DNA of 22,517 bases from Pseudomonadota bacterium. Lineage in GTDB: Bacteria; Myxococcota; Bradymonadia; UBA4248. The stretch's first letter is position 1. Each line of letters opens with the position of its first letter. Where the stretch lies: the NCBI GenBank assembly GCA_017629415.1, contig JAGBXG010000323.1:1-22517 (forward strand), in the 5' to 3' direction. The notes under the pieces were generated by a model. It ran no database searches and was not told where the DNA came from. It was given only the letters and a program-made list of their open reading frames with translations. Shown one piece after another: positions 1 to 7,222 of the stretch. Both the position numbers and the translations under genes were made by a program.

Positions 1-969
1 GGAAGTGGTCCGATGAGCGGTGTGATGCCTGCATTGGGGGGTATGCCGGATGTGCCGATGGGTGGCATGGGCAATCCGATGAACGGCATGCCGAATGCGC
101 CGATGGGGGGTATGTCGAATGCGCCGCTTGGCAATGGTTCGATGAGTGTTTCGCTGTCTGCGTTGGGGGGTATGTCGAATGCGCCGATGAGCAAGGGTTC
201 GATGAGCGGTGTGATGCCCACGAGTTCCGGTGGATCGATGGCAGTCAGACTGCCGCAGGGTGGTTATATGCCTTCTGTGGTGGATGACGAGTTTCATGAG
301 CCTGTTGTGCCGCCGCAGCCGCGTCATGGGGCAGGTGCAGGTATGAGAGGGTCTGCAGGTGGGTGTGGCCGTATGCCTGAGCGTCCTTCAGAGCACAGCA
401 TGCCTCGTGTGCCGGATGGGATGCGTCGTGGTGCGATGTCAGAGCATCCTTCTGAGCATGGCATGTCTCGTGTGTCGGATGGGATGCGTCGTGGCGCAAT
501 GTCTGGTGGTGAATCGATTCTTCATTCGGTGACTTTGGAGCGGGGATTTGGGGTGGAACGTCCCGGTGCGTATGAGAACGTTTCGATGGATGAAGAGAGT
601 GGCATGAGTCGTCCGCGCGATTCTTTGACGGGTATGGCTGCGGTTCGCAAGTCATCGGTCAATTCTCCGGAAGTGACGTTTATGTCTTTTGCGCAGCCTT
701 TATGTAACAAGCTTGGTCCTTCGAAAGTTGGGGAGGCACTTGAGCTTGCGAAGAGTGTTTGGAATGCGACGGTTGAGGGGGATGATGCTGTAGCATCATT
801 ATTTGAGTCTGCGGAGGGAGCGGAAAATCTTCGGAAGATGCTGGATATTTTAGTGAGTCGTAAGGAACGTTATTTTGCGGATGAGACTTGGTCGATACGC
901 AGTCTGAAAGTGAATCAGAGTTCTGATGGTCGTTTGAGTATTCACTTGGCGACGATTCAGCCGATATAG
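1..969 (+). CDS. Met/Gly-rich repeat protein, 5'-truncated by the window
   Basis: The frame is open from base 1, so the true start probably lies to the left; the first ATG inside is at 13. I do not recognise the family. The first ~85 residues are low-complexity Met, Gly, Pro, Asn and Ser, with recurring short motifs such as GGMSNAPM and GSMSGVMP. A perfect-length tandem duplication of 21 codons (63 bp) lies at 379-441 and 442-504, each copy holding PSEH and DGMRRGAMS. The last ~95 residues look like a small folded, mostly helical domain (NKLGPSKVGEALELAKSVWN, then RKMLDILVSRKERYF). No signal peptide or membrane helix is visible in the part present. The next gene starts 168 bases downstream, after two bulged palindromes. 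That it is a real protein is likely; its function is unknown. Confidence 0.75.
   Translation, partial: GSGPMSGVMPALGGMPDVPMGGMGNPMNGMPNAPMGGMSNAPLGNGSMSVSLSALGGMSNAPMSKGSMSGVMPTSSGGSMAVRLPQGGYMPSVVDDEFHEPVVPPQPRHGAGAGMRGSAGGCGRMPERPSEHSMPRVPDGMRRGAMSEHPSEHGMSRVSDGMRRGAMSGGESILHSVTLERGFGVERPGAYENVSMDEESGMSRPRDSLTGMAAVRKSSVNSPEVTFMSFAQPLCNKLGPSKVGEALELAKSVWNATVEGDDAVASLFESAEGAENLRKMLDILVSRKERYFADETWSIRSLKVNQSSDGRLSIHLATIQPI
379..504 (+). repeat. 63-bp in-frame tandem duplication
   Basis: Two adjacent 21-codon units (379-441 and 442-504) differ at a handful of positions and both end in DGMRRGAMS. They lie within the Met/Gly-rich protein and show expansion by slippage or unequal recombination. 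Confidence 0.85.
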
Positions 970-970
970 A

Positions 971-1032
971 ACGGAGGCGTATGCCGGAACGGCATAGCCG
1001 CCGTTAGCGCGCGTATGCGTAGCATAGCGCGC
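971..1032 (+). repeat. Two bulged-G palindromes (cluster 1)
   Basis: Element 971-1004: outer arms ACGGaGGC and GCCgCCGT, unpaired G at 979, inner arms TATGCCG (980-986) and CGGCATA (990-996), loop GAA. Element 1007-1032: outer arms GCGCGC, unpaired G at 1013, inner arms TATGC and GCATA, loop GTA. Both have the bulged G on the plus strand. No T tract follows in either direction. They begin two bases after the stop codon of the upstream gene. They belong to the window-wide family described in the findings. Confidence 0.8.
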
Positions 1033-1041
1033 ATATCAGAC

Positions 1042-1070
1042 TTCACACATAAATCTTAAAATGGTAGGAT
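1042..1070 (+). promoter_or_regulatory. Candidate sigma-70-type promoter for the coiled-coil membrane protein
   Basis: TTCACA (1042-1047) and TAGGAT (1065-1070) are separated by 17 bases and lie about 65 bases upstream of the start at 1137. The match to the consensus is moderate and the call rests on sequence alone. Confidence 0.35.
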
Positions 1071-1136
1071 AATGTGCGCGCATTTTTGCGCATCAAGCAC
1101 ATGAGAAGAGCAGTTGTTTGTAGCAGGAGATACGCC

Positions 1137-2015
1137 ATGTCGAATTTTGATGATTTGGACTCATTGACCAAACTGAACAGTTTGTCGGCCAGTGGTGAGG
1201 TTGCCAAGGTAAAGCGGTCGAAGCCTGGTGGTAGCAAGTCCAAAGCGAATAAGGAAAGTGCGAAGAATTTGCTTGGGAGTATTCTTGACGATGCGGCTGC
1301 AGCGGCGGAAGCTGAGGCGATTCGTAACGAAGAGAAGAAGCGTCGTGCTGAGGAAGAGGCTCGGATTGCGAAGGAGCTTGAGGAAGAGAAAGCGCGTTAT
1401 GAGGCGGAGCGTCAGCTGATAGCTGAAAAGCAGGCTCAGGAAGATTTGCGCATTCGTCAGGCGGAGATGCAGGCGCAGCTTCAGCGTGAGAAAGATATTG
1501 AAGCGGGTCTGATTGACCTTGAAGAAGAGGCGCGTTTGGCGCGTGAAGAAGAGGCTCGCAAGCGTGCGGAAGAAGAGGAAAAAGCTCGCAAGGTGGCTGA
1601 GAAAGAGGCGGCGACAGCGCTTCGAATCAGTCAGGAACATGAGCTTGAAGCGCTTCGACGTGAACAGCTTGCAAAAGCTGCTGCGGCTCCGAAGTCATCG
1701 AAATTGCCGATGATAATATGCATTGCGGCAGGTGTTTTGCTTGCAGCCGGTGTTGGTGTTTATTTCATGCTGTCGCAGGAAGAGATGGATATTTATGCGC
1801 TTCCTGAGGAGAGTGTCACGCGCACGATTGGTTTTATTGATGAAGACATGCAGATGGCACGTATCAATGCCAGTATTGTGAAGCAGGCCGAGGATCCGAA
1901 GCCTGAAAAAGCGCGTCCGAAAAAGAAAGCGCCTGCAGCAGAACCTGCCAAGCCGAAGCCGACCCTTGGCGGTGGCAAGAAGGGTGCTCTTTTTGGCGGC
2001 AGACGTGGACTCTAG
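1137..2015 (+). CDS. Coiled-coil protein with a single transmembrane helix
   Basis: Unrecognised family, 292 residues. The start at 1137 is chosen because AGGAG (1125-1129) stands 7 bases upstream; the upstream in-frame ATG at 1074 has no such site. Residues 1-50 are polar and rich in Ser and Lys. Residues ~52-185 form one long, highly charged Glu/Arg/Ala/Lys helix, almost certainly a coiled coil. Residues ~190-211 (LPMIICIAAGVLLAAGVGVY) are a membrane helix. The remainder is an ~80-residue acidic, then Lys/Pro/Ala-rich tail ending in Gly, Lys and Arg. No N-terminal signal is present, so the coiled coil is probably cytoplasmic and the tail exported, the reverse order of TolA. It could be a scaffold linking cytoplasm and envelope, which is inference. 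A 7-bp hairpin (2028-2045) and a 10-bp hairpin (2064-2089) follow the stop. Confidence 0.8.
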   Translation: MSNFDDLDSLTKLNSLSASGEVAKVKRSKPGGSKSKANKESAKNLLGSILDDAAAAAEAEAIRNEEKKRRAEEEARIAKELEEEKARYEAERQLIAEKQAQEDLRIRQAEMQAQLQREKDIEAGLIDLEEEARLAREEEARKRAEEEEKARKVAEKEAATALRISQEHELEALRREQLAKAAAAPKSSKLPMIICIAAGVLLAAGVGVYFMLSQEEMDIYALPEESVTRTIGFIDEDMQMARINASIVKQAEDPKPEKARPKKKAPAAEPAKPKPTLGGGKKGALFGGRRGL

Positions 2016-2063
2016 GCTGTTTATTGAGAGGCTTTAAAAAGCTTCAATTATCGAGAATCATGT

Positions 2064-2089
2064 ATCCCGGTGTTGTGTGACATCGGGAT
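2064..2089 (+). terminator. Stem-loop between the coiled-coil gene and the amylase gene
   Basis: A 10-bp stem (2064-2073 with 2080-2089, one G-T pair) closes a TGTGTG loop. It is followed by a weak T/A-rich stretch rather than a clean T tract, so it may end the upstream transcript or only stabilise its 3' end. Confidence 0.4.
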
Positions 2090-2137
2090 TTATGTATATT
2101 TCCGCATCATCCATGCATAAGAAGCGAGATTGTAGAG

Positions 2138-4240
2138 ATGAAAAAGCGCATTTCTGAGTTTGCATTGGCTGCGGCCTTTGTTGGCACGTGTGTTGGTTTG
2201 GGGGGGTGTGTTGAAGCGGATCCGCTTCCGCTCAAGCCCTATGAAGAGGGTGTTGTGCTTGACACACATGTCACAGACTGGCGCAATGAAGTCATCTATC
2301 AGCTGATTGTTGACCGTTTTCATAATGGCGATATCAACAATGACTTCAATGTCGATACGCGTTCGATGAGCCGTTATCATGGCGGTGACTGGCAAGGTGT
2401 CATTGACAAGCTCGATTATTTACAAGAGCTTGGTGTGACGACACTGTGGATTTCGCCGGTTGTCAAGAACGTGGAAGAGGATGCAGGATTTGCGTCATAT
2501 CATGGTTATTGGACGGTCGATTTTCTGAAGCATAATGCCCATTTCGGTGATTTGGCGACATTGCGCCGTTTGAGCGATGAGCTGCATAAGCGCGGTATGA
2601 AGCTGATTATTGATATCGTTACGAACCATGTCGGTCAGGTATTTTTCTACGATATCAATATGAACGGTCAGCCGAATGAATGGCTGGCAGGGGCAGGTCA
2701 AGAATCGGTAGATAAAGGATCTGATCGCGGTGAGCATGAGCTTTCGCCTCTGACTCGCGTGACGGAATATGATCCGGATTTCCAGGCTGGCGGTATCAGT
2801 GCCTATACAAGTATGGGTATTTCTGGTCGTGCTCCGATTGTGTTTTTAGATATGCCCTCGATTAACCGTTATGCGCCGGGGCCGAAGAATATCGATTTGG
2901 ATGGCGATGGCCGGATTACATCGGAAATCGAACGCATGGGGTTCTCGAATCCCGAATGGTACCATCAGTTGGGTCGTACGTATGATTATGACAATCAATA
3001 CGATGCAAAAGGCAATAAAATGTCACCGCCTTATACACATCGTTTGACAAATTATGATGGGACGGAAGGGGCTTATCTGGATGGTGATGCGCGTCAATAT
3101 TATCAGAATGATCAGACATTGCTCGGCGATTTCCCGGGCGGTTTGAAAGACGTGGCGACAGAACGCGAGGACGTGCGCCGCGCCATGGTGGCTGTATTCA
3201 GCTATTGGATTGATGTCACCGATTGCGATGGTTTCCGTATCGATACCTTAAAGCATGTCGAATATTCGTTCTGGGAACACTTTGCACAAGGCATTCGTGA
3301 ACATGCTGCCAAACGCGGTAAAAAGAATTTCCTGATGTTCGGCGAAGCTTTTGATGGCAACGACAATATGCTTGCTGCCTACACCGGCCCGAATCAAGTA
3401 GACTCTGTTTTCCTGTTCTCGCAGAAATATGCCATTGATCAGGCCTTTAAATGCGCGCCAGGCAATGCAGCTCTTTATTGTAAAGGTGCTCAGAATGGTA
3501 CTTCTGCTCTTTATGGCTGGGACAATACATGGAGCACCGGCGGCCGTCACGAGCTGTTCAGCAACACACCTCAGCCCGGCGGCGTGATCGATGCCGAAGG
3601 CAATGGCGTTGCGCCTCGCGAACTTCTCGTAAACTTCCTCGATAACCATGACGTGGGCCGCTATCTGTTCGATCGCAATGACGAAAAAGGCGTCGATTCG
3701 TTGAAAAATGCTTTGTCATTCCTGTTCATGCAGCGCGGTATTCCCTGCTTGTATTATGGTACAGAACAAGGCTTTATGGGCGGCAATGATCCGGGCAACC
3801 GCGAAGATATGTGGAACACCAATGCTTCTATCTTTACGCAATATCCCGATATTTATCCCAATTATCAGGCATGGGATACAGGCAATCCACTGTTCCAGCA
3901 TATCAAGCATCTGATCGAAATTCGTAATGAATACGATGTGCTTCGTTTGGGTAAGGTCAATGCCAATCAGTGGCATTCGACACATACCGATAATGCTGAA
4001 GCCGGTATTTATGCATTTTCCAAATCTTTGGGCAATGCGCATGCCGTGATCGTTGTCAACACGCACGAAGCTCGCGAGAGCGCGACGCAAGGTAGCATGG
4101 GCGATGGCGCGATGCCAATGCCTGCAGACGGGACTTATGTCGATGTCTTAAATTCCGATGGCTATTCGGTCACTGCTAGCGGCGGAAAGGCTTTAATTAA
4201 GGTTCCGCCGATGACAACACGTATCATGATTAAGCAATAA
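2138..4240 (+). CDS. Secreted lipoprotein alpha-amylase, glycoside hydrolase family 13
   Basis: Predicted to hydrolyse alpha-1,4-glucans at the cell surface or in the periplasm. The 700-residue protein starts with a lipoprotein signal peptide whose lipobox ends at Cys24 (VGLGGC). The (beta/alpha)8 barrel follows from about residue 45 (NEVIYQLIVDRFHNGD). Conserved GH13 regions are clear: D159-IVTNH-164 (region I), DGFRID with Arg367 and the nucleophile Asp369 (II), FGEAF with the acid/base Glu403 (III), and DNHD with Asp505 (IV). A D-x-D-x-D-G-type calcium loop (DLDGDGRITSEI, residues 253-264) sits in an insertion. The C-terminal ~90 residues look like the usual beta-sandwich domain C. The ribosome binding site is weak (GTAGAG close to the ATG). 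The gene is followed directly by a strong terminator. Family assignment is firm; exact substrate and GH13 subfamily are not determined. Confidence 0.95.
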   Translation: MKKRISEFALAAAFVGTCVGLGGCVEADPLPLKPYEEGVVLDTHVTDWRNEVIYQLIVDRFHNGDINNDFNVDTRSMSRYHGGDWQGVIDKLDYLQELGVTTLWISPVVKNVEEDAGFASYHGYWTVDFLKHNAHFGDLATLRRLSDELHKRGMKLIIDIVTNHVGQVFFYDINMNGQPNEWLAGAGQESVDKGSDRGEHELSPLTRVTEYDPDFQAGGISAYTSMGISGRAPIVFLDMPSINRYAPGPKNIDLDGDGRITSEIERMGFSNPEWYHQLGRTYDYDNQYDAKGNKMSPPYTHRLTNYDGTEGAYLDGDARQYYQNDQTLLGDFPGGLKDVATEREDVRRAMVAVFSYWIDVTDCDGFRIDTLKHVEYSFWEHFAQGIREHAAKRGKKNFLMFGEAFDGNDNMLAAYTGPNQVDSVFLFSQKYAIDQAFKCAPGNAALYCKGAQNGTSALYGWDNTWSTGGRHELFSNTPQPGGVIDAEGNGVAPRELLVNFLDNHDVGRYLFDRNDEKGVDSLKNALSFLFMQRGIPCLYYGTEQGFMGGNDPGNREDMWNTNASIFTQYPDIYPNYQAWDTGNPLFQHIKHLIEIRNEYDVLRLGKVNANQWHSTHTDNAEAGIYAFSKSLGNAHAVIVVNTHEARESATQGSMGDGAMPMPADGTYVDVLNSDGYSVTASGGKALIKVPPMTTRIMIKQ

Positions 4241-4258
4241 ATTTACAATTTTGTTACA

Positions 4259-4330
4259 GTTCGGCTATTTGTTTCACAAATACGCCGAACCTGCCGGGCT
4301 TTTTTGCATAAAATGCAAAATACGCCCGGC
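4259..4330 (-). repeat. Two bulged palindromes downstream of the amylase gene (cluster 2)
   Basis: Read on the minus strand, both have the bulged G. Element 4259-4290: outer arms GTTCGGC and GCCGAAC, bulge at 4283, inner arms TATTTGT and ACAAATA, loop GAA on that strand. Element 4293-4330: outer arms GCCGGGC and GCCCGGC, bulge at 4323, long AT-rich inner stem with GCAT/ATGC at the tip and one A-A mismatch. The second element carries a T tract on the plus strand. Confidence 0.8.
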
Positions 4331-4339
4331 TTTTTTTTT
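4293..4339 (+). terminator. Intrinsic terminator of the amylase gene
   Basis: A stem with GCCGGGC/GCCCGGC at its base and an AT-rich upper part is followed by nine T residues (4331-4339). It lies 53 bases after the amylase stop codon. The hairpin is itself a member of the bulged palindrome family. Confidence 0.85.
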
Positions 4340-4366
4340 GACTTTAGCTTGATGTCTATGTATTGA
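4338..4366 (+). promoter_or_regulatory. Candidate promoter of the first Cys-rich lipoprotein
   Basis: TTGACT (4338-4343, overlapping the end of the terminator T tract) and TATTGA (4361-4366) are 17 bases apart, giving a predicted leader of about 65 bases before the ATG at 4439. The -35 match is good and the -10 match is modest. Confidence 0.4.
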
Positions 4367-4438
4367 GATTCTGTGTGGTGCAATGTAGGTATTGTTACCA
4401 CTTTGAATGCGTATAACAAAATAAGAAAAAGGTTAATC

Positions 4439-5671
4439 ATGAATTGTAAAGCTTTAAAAATATTTGCCATTGTTTCTCTCGCTCTCGGTTTGGCCGCATG
4501 TAATGAGGATACAGGTTCATCAGAGTGTAAAAATGTTTGTAAAGATGACAACACCCTGACAAAGTGCAACGAAGATGGCACGACAACAGATGAAACTTGT
4601 GCCAATGGCTGCGATAAAGAGACGAATGCTTGCAAAGCCGAGACATCCGAATGTAAAGACGTTTGCAAAGACGACAACATTTTGACAAAGTGCAATGCCG
4701 ATGGGACGACAACAGATGAAACTTGTGCCAATGGCTGCGCGGATGGCAAATGCAAAGAAGCTCCCAAATGTACAGCCGATGTTTGCAAAGATGCCCGTAC
4801 ATTGCTGAAATGCAATGCTGATGGCACAGTAACCGAAGAAAAATGCCGTTATTCTGATGAATCTGGTAATGAAGAATTTGCTGAAATTTGTACGTTTGGC
4901 AAATGTGAAACGGGATCTCTCCCGACAACATGCAGCAAAGAAGAAAGAAAATGCTTGGGTGATGCAATCGTTTATGACTGTGTAGATTATGGTTATGAGG
5001 ATATGCCTGCCTTTGAGCTTCAAATAAACATTTGCAGTGCCGGTCGTACATGCCAAGATGGTCTTTGTATTGCTGAAGAAGGCAAGCAGTCGGTCAATTA
5101 TTGCAAAGATTTGAAGACATTGGCTGAATGTGCAGATGGTGTCTGCACAGATAAGGCTTGTGCAGCCGGTGAACTTTGCATTCATGATGCATGTGTAAAA
5201 ACCGATATCAAGGCTTGTGAATCTGATACCGATTGCGGCAGTGATGAAAAATGCCATGATAAAGTTTGTTATCGGAAAGCTGATCTGGAAAAAGCTGTGG
5301 GTGATGCTTGTTCCATGAATGATTTCCAAGAATATTGTAAGGATGGCAAAGAATATAAATGCGGTTATGACAGCACGGTCGAAGTCAATGATTGTGCAGA
5401 ATATAATGGCTGCAGTTTGATTCTCGATTTGGCTTATCCTGATTACAAGAAAGGTGTTCGTGATGCAGCCTGCCGCGGTGAGACTGAAATGTTGAAACAG
5501 TGTACAGCTGGTGGTGTGACGGCTTTGTTCTGCACTGAAGGCATTAAGAATGAGCTGAGTGTCCGTCATGCCTGTACATTGGGTACAGATGGTCAATATG
5601 TTTATTCCTGGAATCGTGATGAAATAACTTGCGAAGCCACATGTAATGTTGAAACAGGTCTTTGTAACTAA
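4439..5671 (+). CDS. Cys-rich repeat lipoprotein 1
   Basis: A 410-residue predicted surface lipoprotein of unknown function. The start at 4439 gives a clean signal peptide (MNCKALKIFAIVSLALGLAAC, lipobox Cys21), with an AAAAAGG stretch upstream. The mature part begins with three modules of the pattern C-x3-C-x8-C-x10-C-x3-C-x4/6-C (motifs CKDVCKDDN, TLTKCN, ETCANGC). Further irregular Cys-rich segments follow, and a C-terminal ~130-residue Cys-rich region starts near GDACSMNDF. A 34-base exact direct repeat (4580-4613 and 4706-4739) shows recent module duplication. It is the first of three tandem paralogs; the signal peptide and modules closely match the gene at 7223. Even Cys spacing suggests disulfide-bonded mini-domains, as in extracellular adhesive or recognition proteins, but that role is inference. 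Confidence 0.85.
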   Translation: MNCKALKIFAIVSLALGLAACNEDTGSSECKNVCKDDNTLTKCNEDGTTTDETCANGCDKETNACKAETSECKDVCKDDNILTKCNADGTTTDETCANGCADGKCKEAPKCTADVCKDARTLLKCNADGTVTEEKCRYSDESGNEEFAEICTFGKCETGSLPTTCSKEERKCLGDAIVYDCVDYGYEDMPAFELQINICSAGRTCQDGLCIAEEGKQSVNYCKDLKTLAECADGVCTDKACAAGELCIHDACVKTDIKACESDTDCGSDEKCHDKVCYRKADLEKAVGDACSMNDFQEYCKDGKEYKCGYDSTVEVNDCAEYNGCSLILDLAYPDYKKGVRDAACRGETEMLKQCTAGGVTALFCTEGIKNELSVRHACTLGTDGQYVYSWNRDEITCEATCNVETGLCN

Positions 5672-5697
5672 TTCATGAGGTTATAGGATTTTTGATA

Positions 5698-5747
5698 TTT
5701 CCCATATTTTGCGTCTTTTTATGAGAACTGAATATGGGAAATTTTTT
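5698..5747 (+). terminator. Long-loop intrinsic terminator or leader hairpin between Cys-rich genes 1 and 2
   Basis: An 11-bp perfect stem (5698-5708 with 5731-5741, arm TTTCCCATATT) has a 22-base loop and is followed by six T residues (5742-5747). It ends only 13 bases before the ATG at 5761, so it may both terminate gene 1 and sit in the leader of gene 2. Confidence 0.65.
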
Positions 5748-5760
5748 GTATTTCGTAGTT

Positions 5761-7095
5761 ATGAAAAAATATAGATTTCTTTGTGCTTGTTTATGTCTTT
5801 CTTTGTTTGGGTTGGCTTGTAACGAAGGCACGTCCAGTTCGTCCAATGATGATGTTTCATCGAAGGTATGTGACTACACAACACCTAAATGTAACGAAGC
5901 TGGAACACAATTATTGAGCTGTTTTCATGGTGTGGAACAAGCATTTGATTGTGCCGGTGGCTGTATCAACGGGATATGCAATAATGCCGGAGGCAATGTT
6001 TCGGGGGAATGTGATGGCAGTTTTCCCAAATGCAGTGCGGACGGCAATGCTGTGCTGACTTGTGTCAATGGCGTTGAATCGTCAGCACCGTGTGCCAATG
6101 GCTGTGAAAATGGGGCTTGCAAAGTATTGGATATCCCCGATGAACCCGCTGAAAAATGTGATGATGCAATCCCCAAGTGCAGTGAGGATGGCAGTTCTGT
6201 TTTAACTTGTGTCAACGGAACAGAAACCGCAGAGTCTTGTGATTTAGGCTGTGAAAACGGGGCTTGCAAAGAACTGGGGACATGCCAATACCAAGAACCC
6301 GAATGCAGCAGTGATCGACGTTATTTGCTCAGCTGTGTGGACGGGGTTGAGACCGCCGTAGAATGTGAACATGGCTGTGATGCTTGGGGACACAAATGTT
6401 ATGAGCCTGTCGAAGACGATGAACTTGGCACGGCCTGTCGTTTGGAAGCTGATCCTTACTGTAAGGGAAATGCCTTGATTTATTGCGGTGAAACGGCTCA
6501 AGGTAATGTTTGGGTCAAACAGGATGCCCCAGATAACTTTATTTGCGGCAATTATGAAGGCATGAATATGTTGCTTGAGAAATGCGAAAAAGCAGGAGAA
6601 GAAGCAACATTATGCAGCAGCAGTATGCAGTTGGCTCGTGTTTGTACCGATGTCGATGGTCAATTGCTGTATTTGCCCGATTATTTCAGTGATGACACGA
6701 CTTTTTGTTATGCCGGTTGCGATGGCAATGCCTGTGCCGAAGAATTGCCGCCTTCAACATGTGAATCTTCGACTTTTACTGAAAGTTGTACAAGTATAAA
6801 AGGTCTCCATCAGTGTATCAATGGCACGGTGTATGACCGTGACTGTGAAGGGAATCAAGTTTGCATTATCAACAGCACTCATGAAGCCGTTTGCGGCGAT
6901 GTCTGTACGCCCGGTCAAGCGCCTGCATACGAATGCTTTGATGGCTATTCGGATGAAGGGGATTCGATTCAAATTGCGGTTCCTTTGACGTGTACGAAAA
7001 ATCCTGTATCCGATGTGTACGGGTTGGAACGTGCGCCCATTGAACAATGGATAGATTGTTCCGGATCGTGCTCTGTGACACGGGGGTGTGAATAA
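5761..7095 (+). CDS. Cys-rich repeat lipoprotein 2
   Basis: A 444-residue predicted lipoprotein, paralogous in style to its two neighbours. The start at 5761 is preferred because it begins a typical signal peptide (MKKYRFLCACLCLSLFGLAC, lipobox Cys20) and because the alternative ATG at 5734 lies inside the arm of a terminator hairpin. No clear Shine-Dalgarno sequence precedes 5761. After a Ser-rich linker come four modules C-x6-C-x9-C-x9-C-x3-C-x4-C (motifs SCFHGVE, TCVNGVE, TCVNGTE, SCVDGVE). A less regular Cys-rich C-terminal region of about 230 residues follows. The modules differ slightly from those of the flanking genes (C-x6-C instead of C-x3-C), so this copy has diverged earlier. Function unknown; surface exposure is inferred from the lipobox and Cys content. 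Confidence 0.85.
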   Translation: MKKYRFLCACLCLSLFGLACNEGTSSSSNDDVSSKVCDYTTPKCNEAGTQLLSCFHGVEQAFDCAGGCINGICNNAGGNVSGECDGSFPKCSADGNAVLTCVNGVESSAPCANGCENGACKVLDIPDEPAEKCDDAIPKCSEDGSSVLTCVNGTETAESCDLGCENGACKELGTCQYQEPECSSDRRYLLSCVDGVETAVECEHGCDAWGHKCYEPVEDDELGTACRLEADPYCKGNALIYCGETAQGNVWVKQDAPDNFICGNYEGMNMLLEKCEKAGEEATLCSSSMQLARVCTDVDGQLLYLPDYFSDDTTFCYAGCDGNACAEELPPSTCESSTFTESCTSIKGLHQCINGTVYDRDCEGNQVCIINSTHEAVCGDVCTPGQAPAYECFDGYSDEGDSIQIAVPLTCTKNPVSDVYGLERAPIEQWIDCSGSCSVTRGCE

Positions 7096-7112
7096 TCTTT
7101 GTTGTTTTGTGT

Positions 7113-7137
7113 GCTGTTTAAAATATTATTTAAAAGC
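7113..7137 (+). terminator. AT-rich stem-loop after Cys-rich gene 2
   Basis: GCT and AGC at the base and two TTTAAA arms form an AT-rich hairpin with one unpaired G at 7116. There is no real T tract after it, so terminator function is doubtful. Confidence 0.3.
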
Positions 7138-7222
7138 TTGTTAAAGATGTGAATTGTATTCCATCTTTCTGTGGCCGGTATTTGTATCGGATCATATATT
7201 TCTCATCTATTTAAGGAAACTC

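Noticed and set aside
1161..1640. A 159-codon minus-strand open frame opposite the coiled-coil gene
   Set aside because: It is produced by antisense reading of Glu/Arg/Ala-rich codons and gives a Leu/Phe/Arg-rich product without any supported start.
4520..5596. A 358-codon open frame on the minus strand opposite Cys-rich gene 1
   Set aside because: Its sequence is the antisense of a repeat-rich lipoprotein gene with a clear start and signal peptide; the reverse frame has no ribosome binding site, no domain and a composition dominated by Phe, Ile, Thr and Cys.
5734..5760. The upstream ATG of Cys-rich gene 2
   Set aside because: It lies inside the second arm of a terminator hairpin, and using it would place nine residues before a normal signal peptide.
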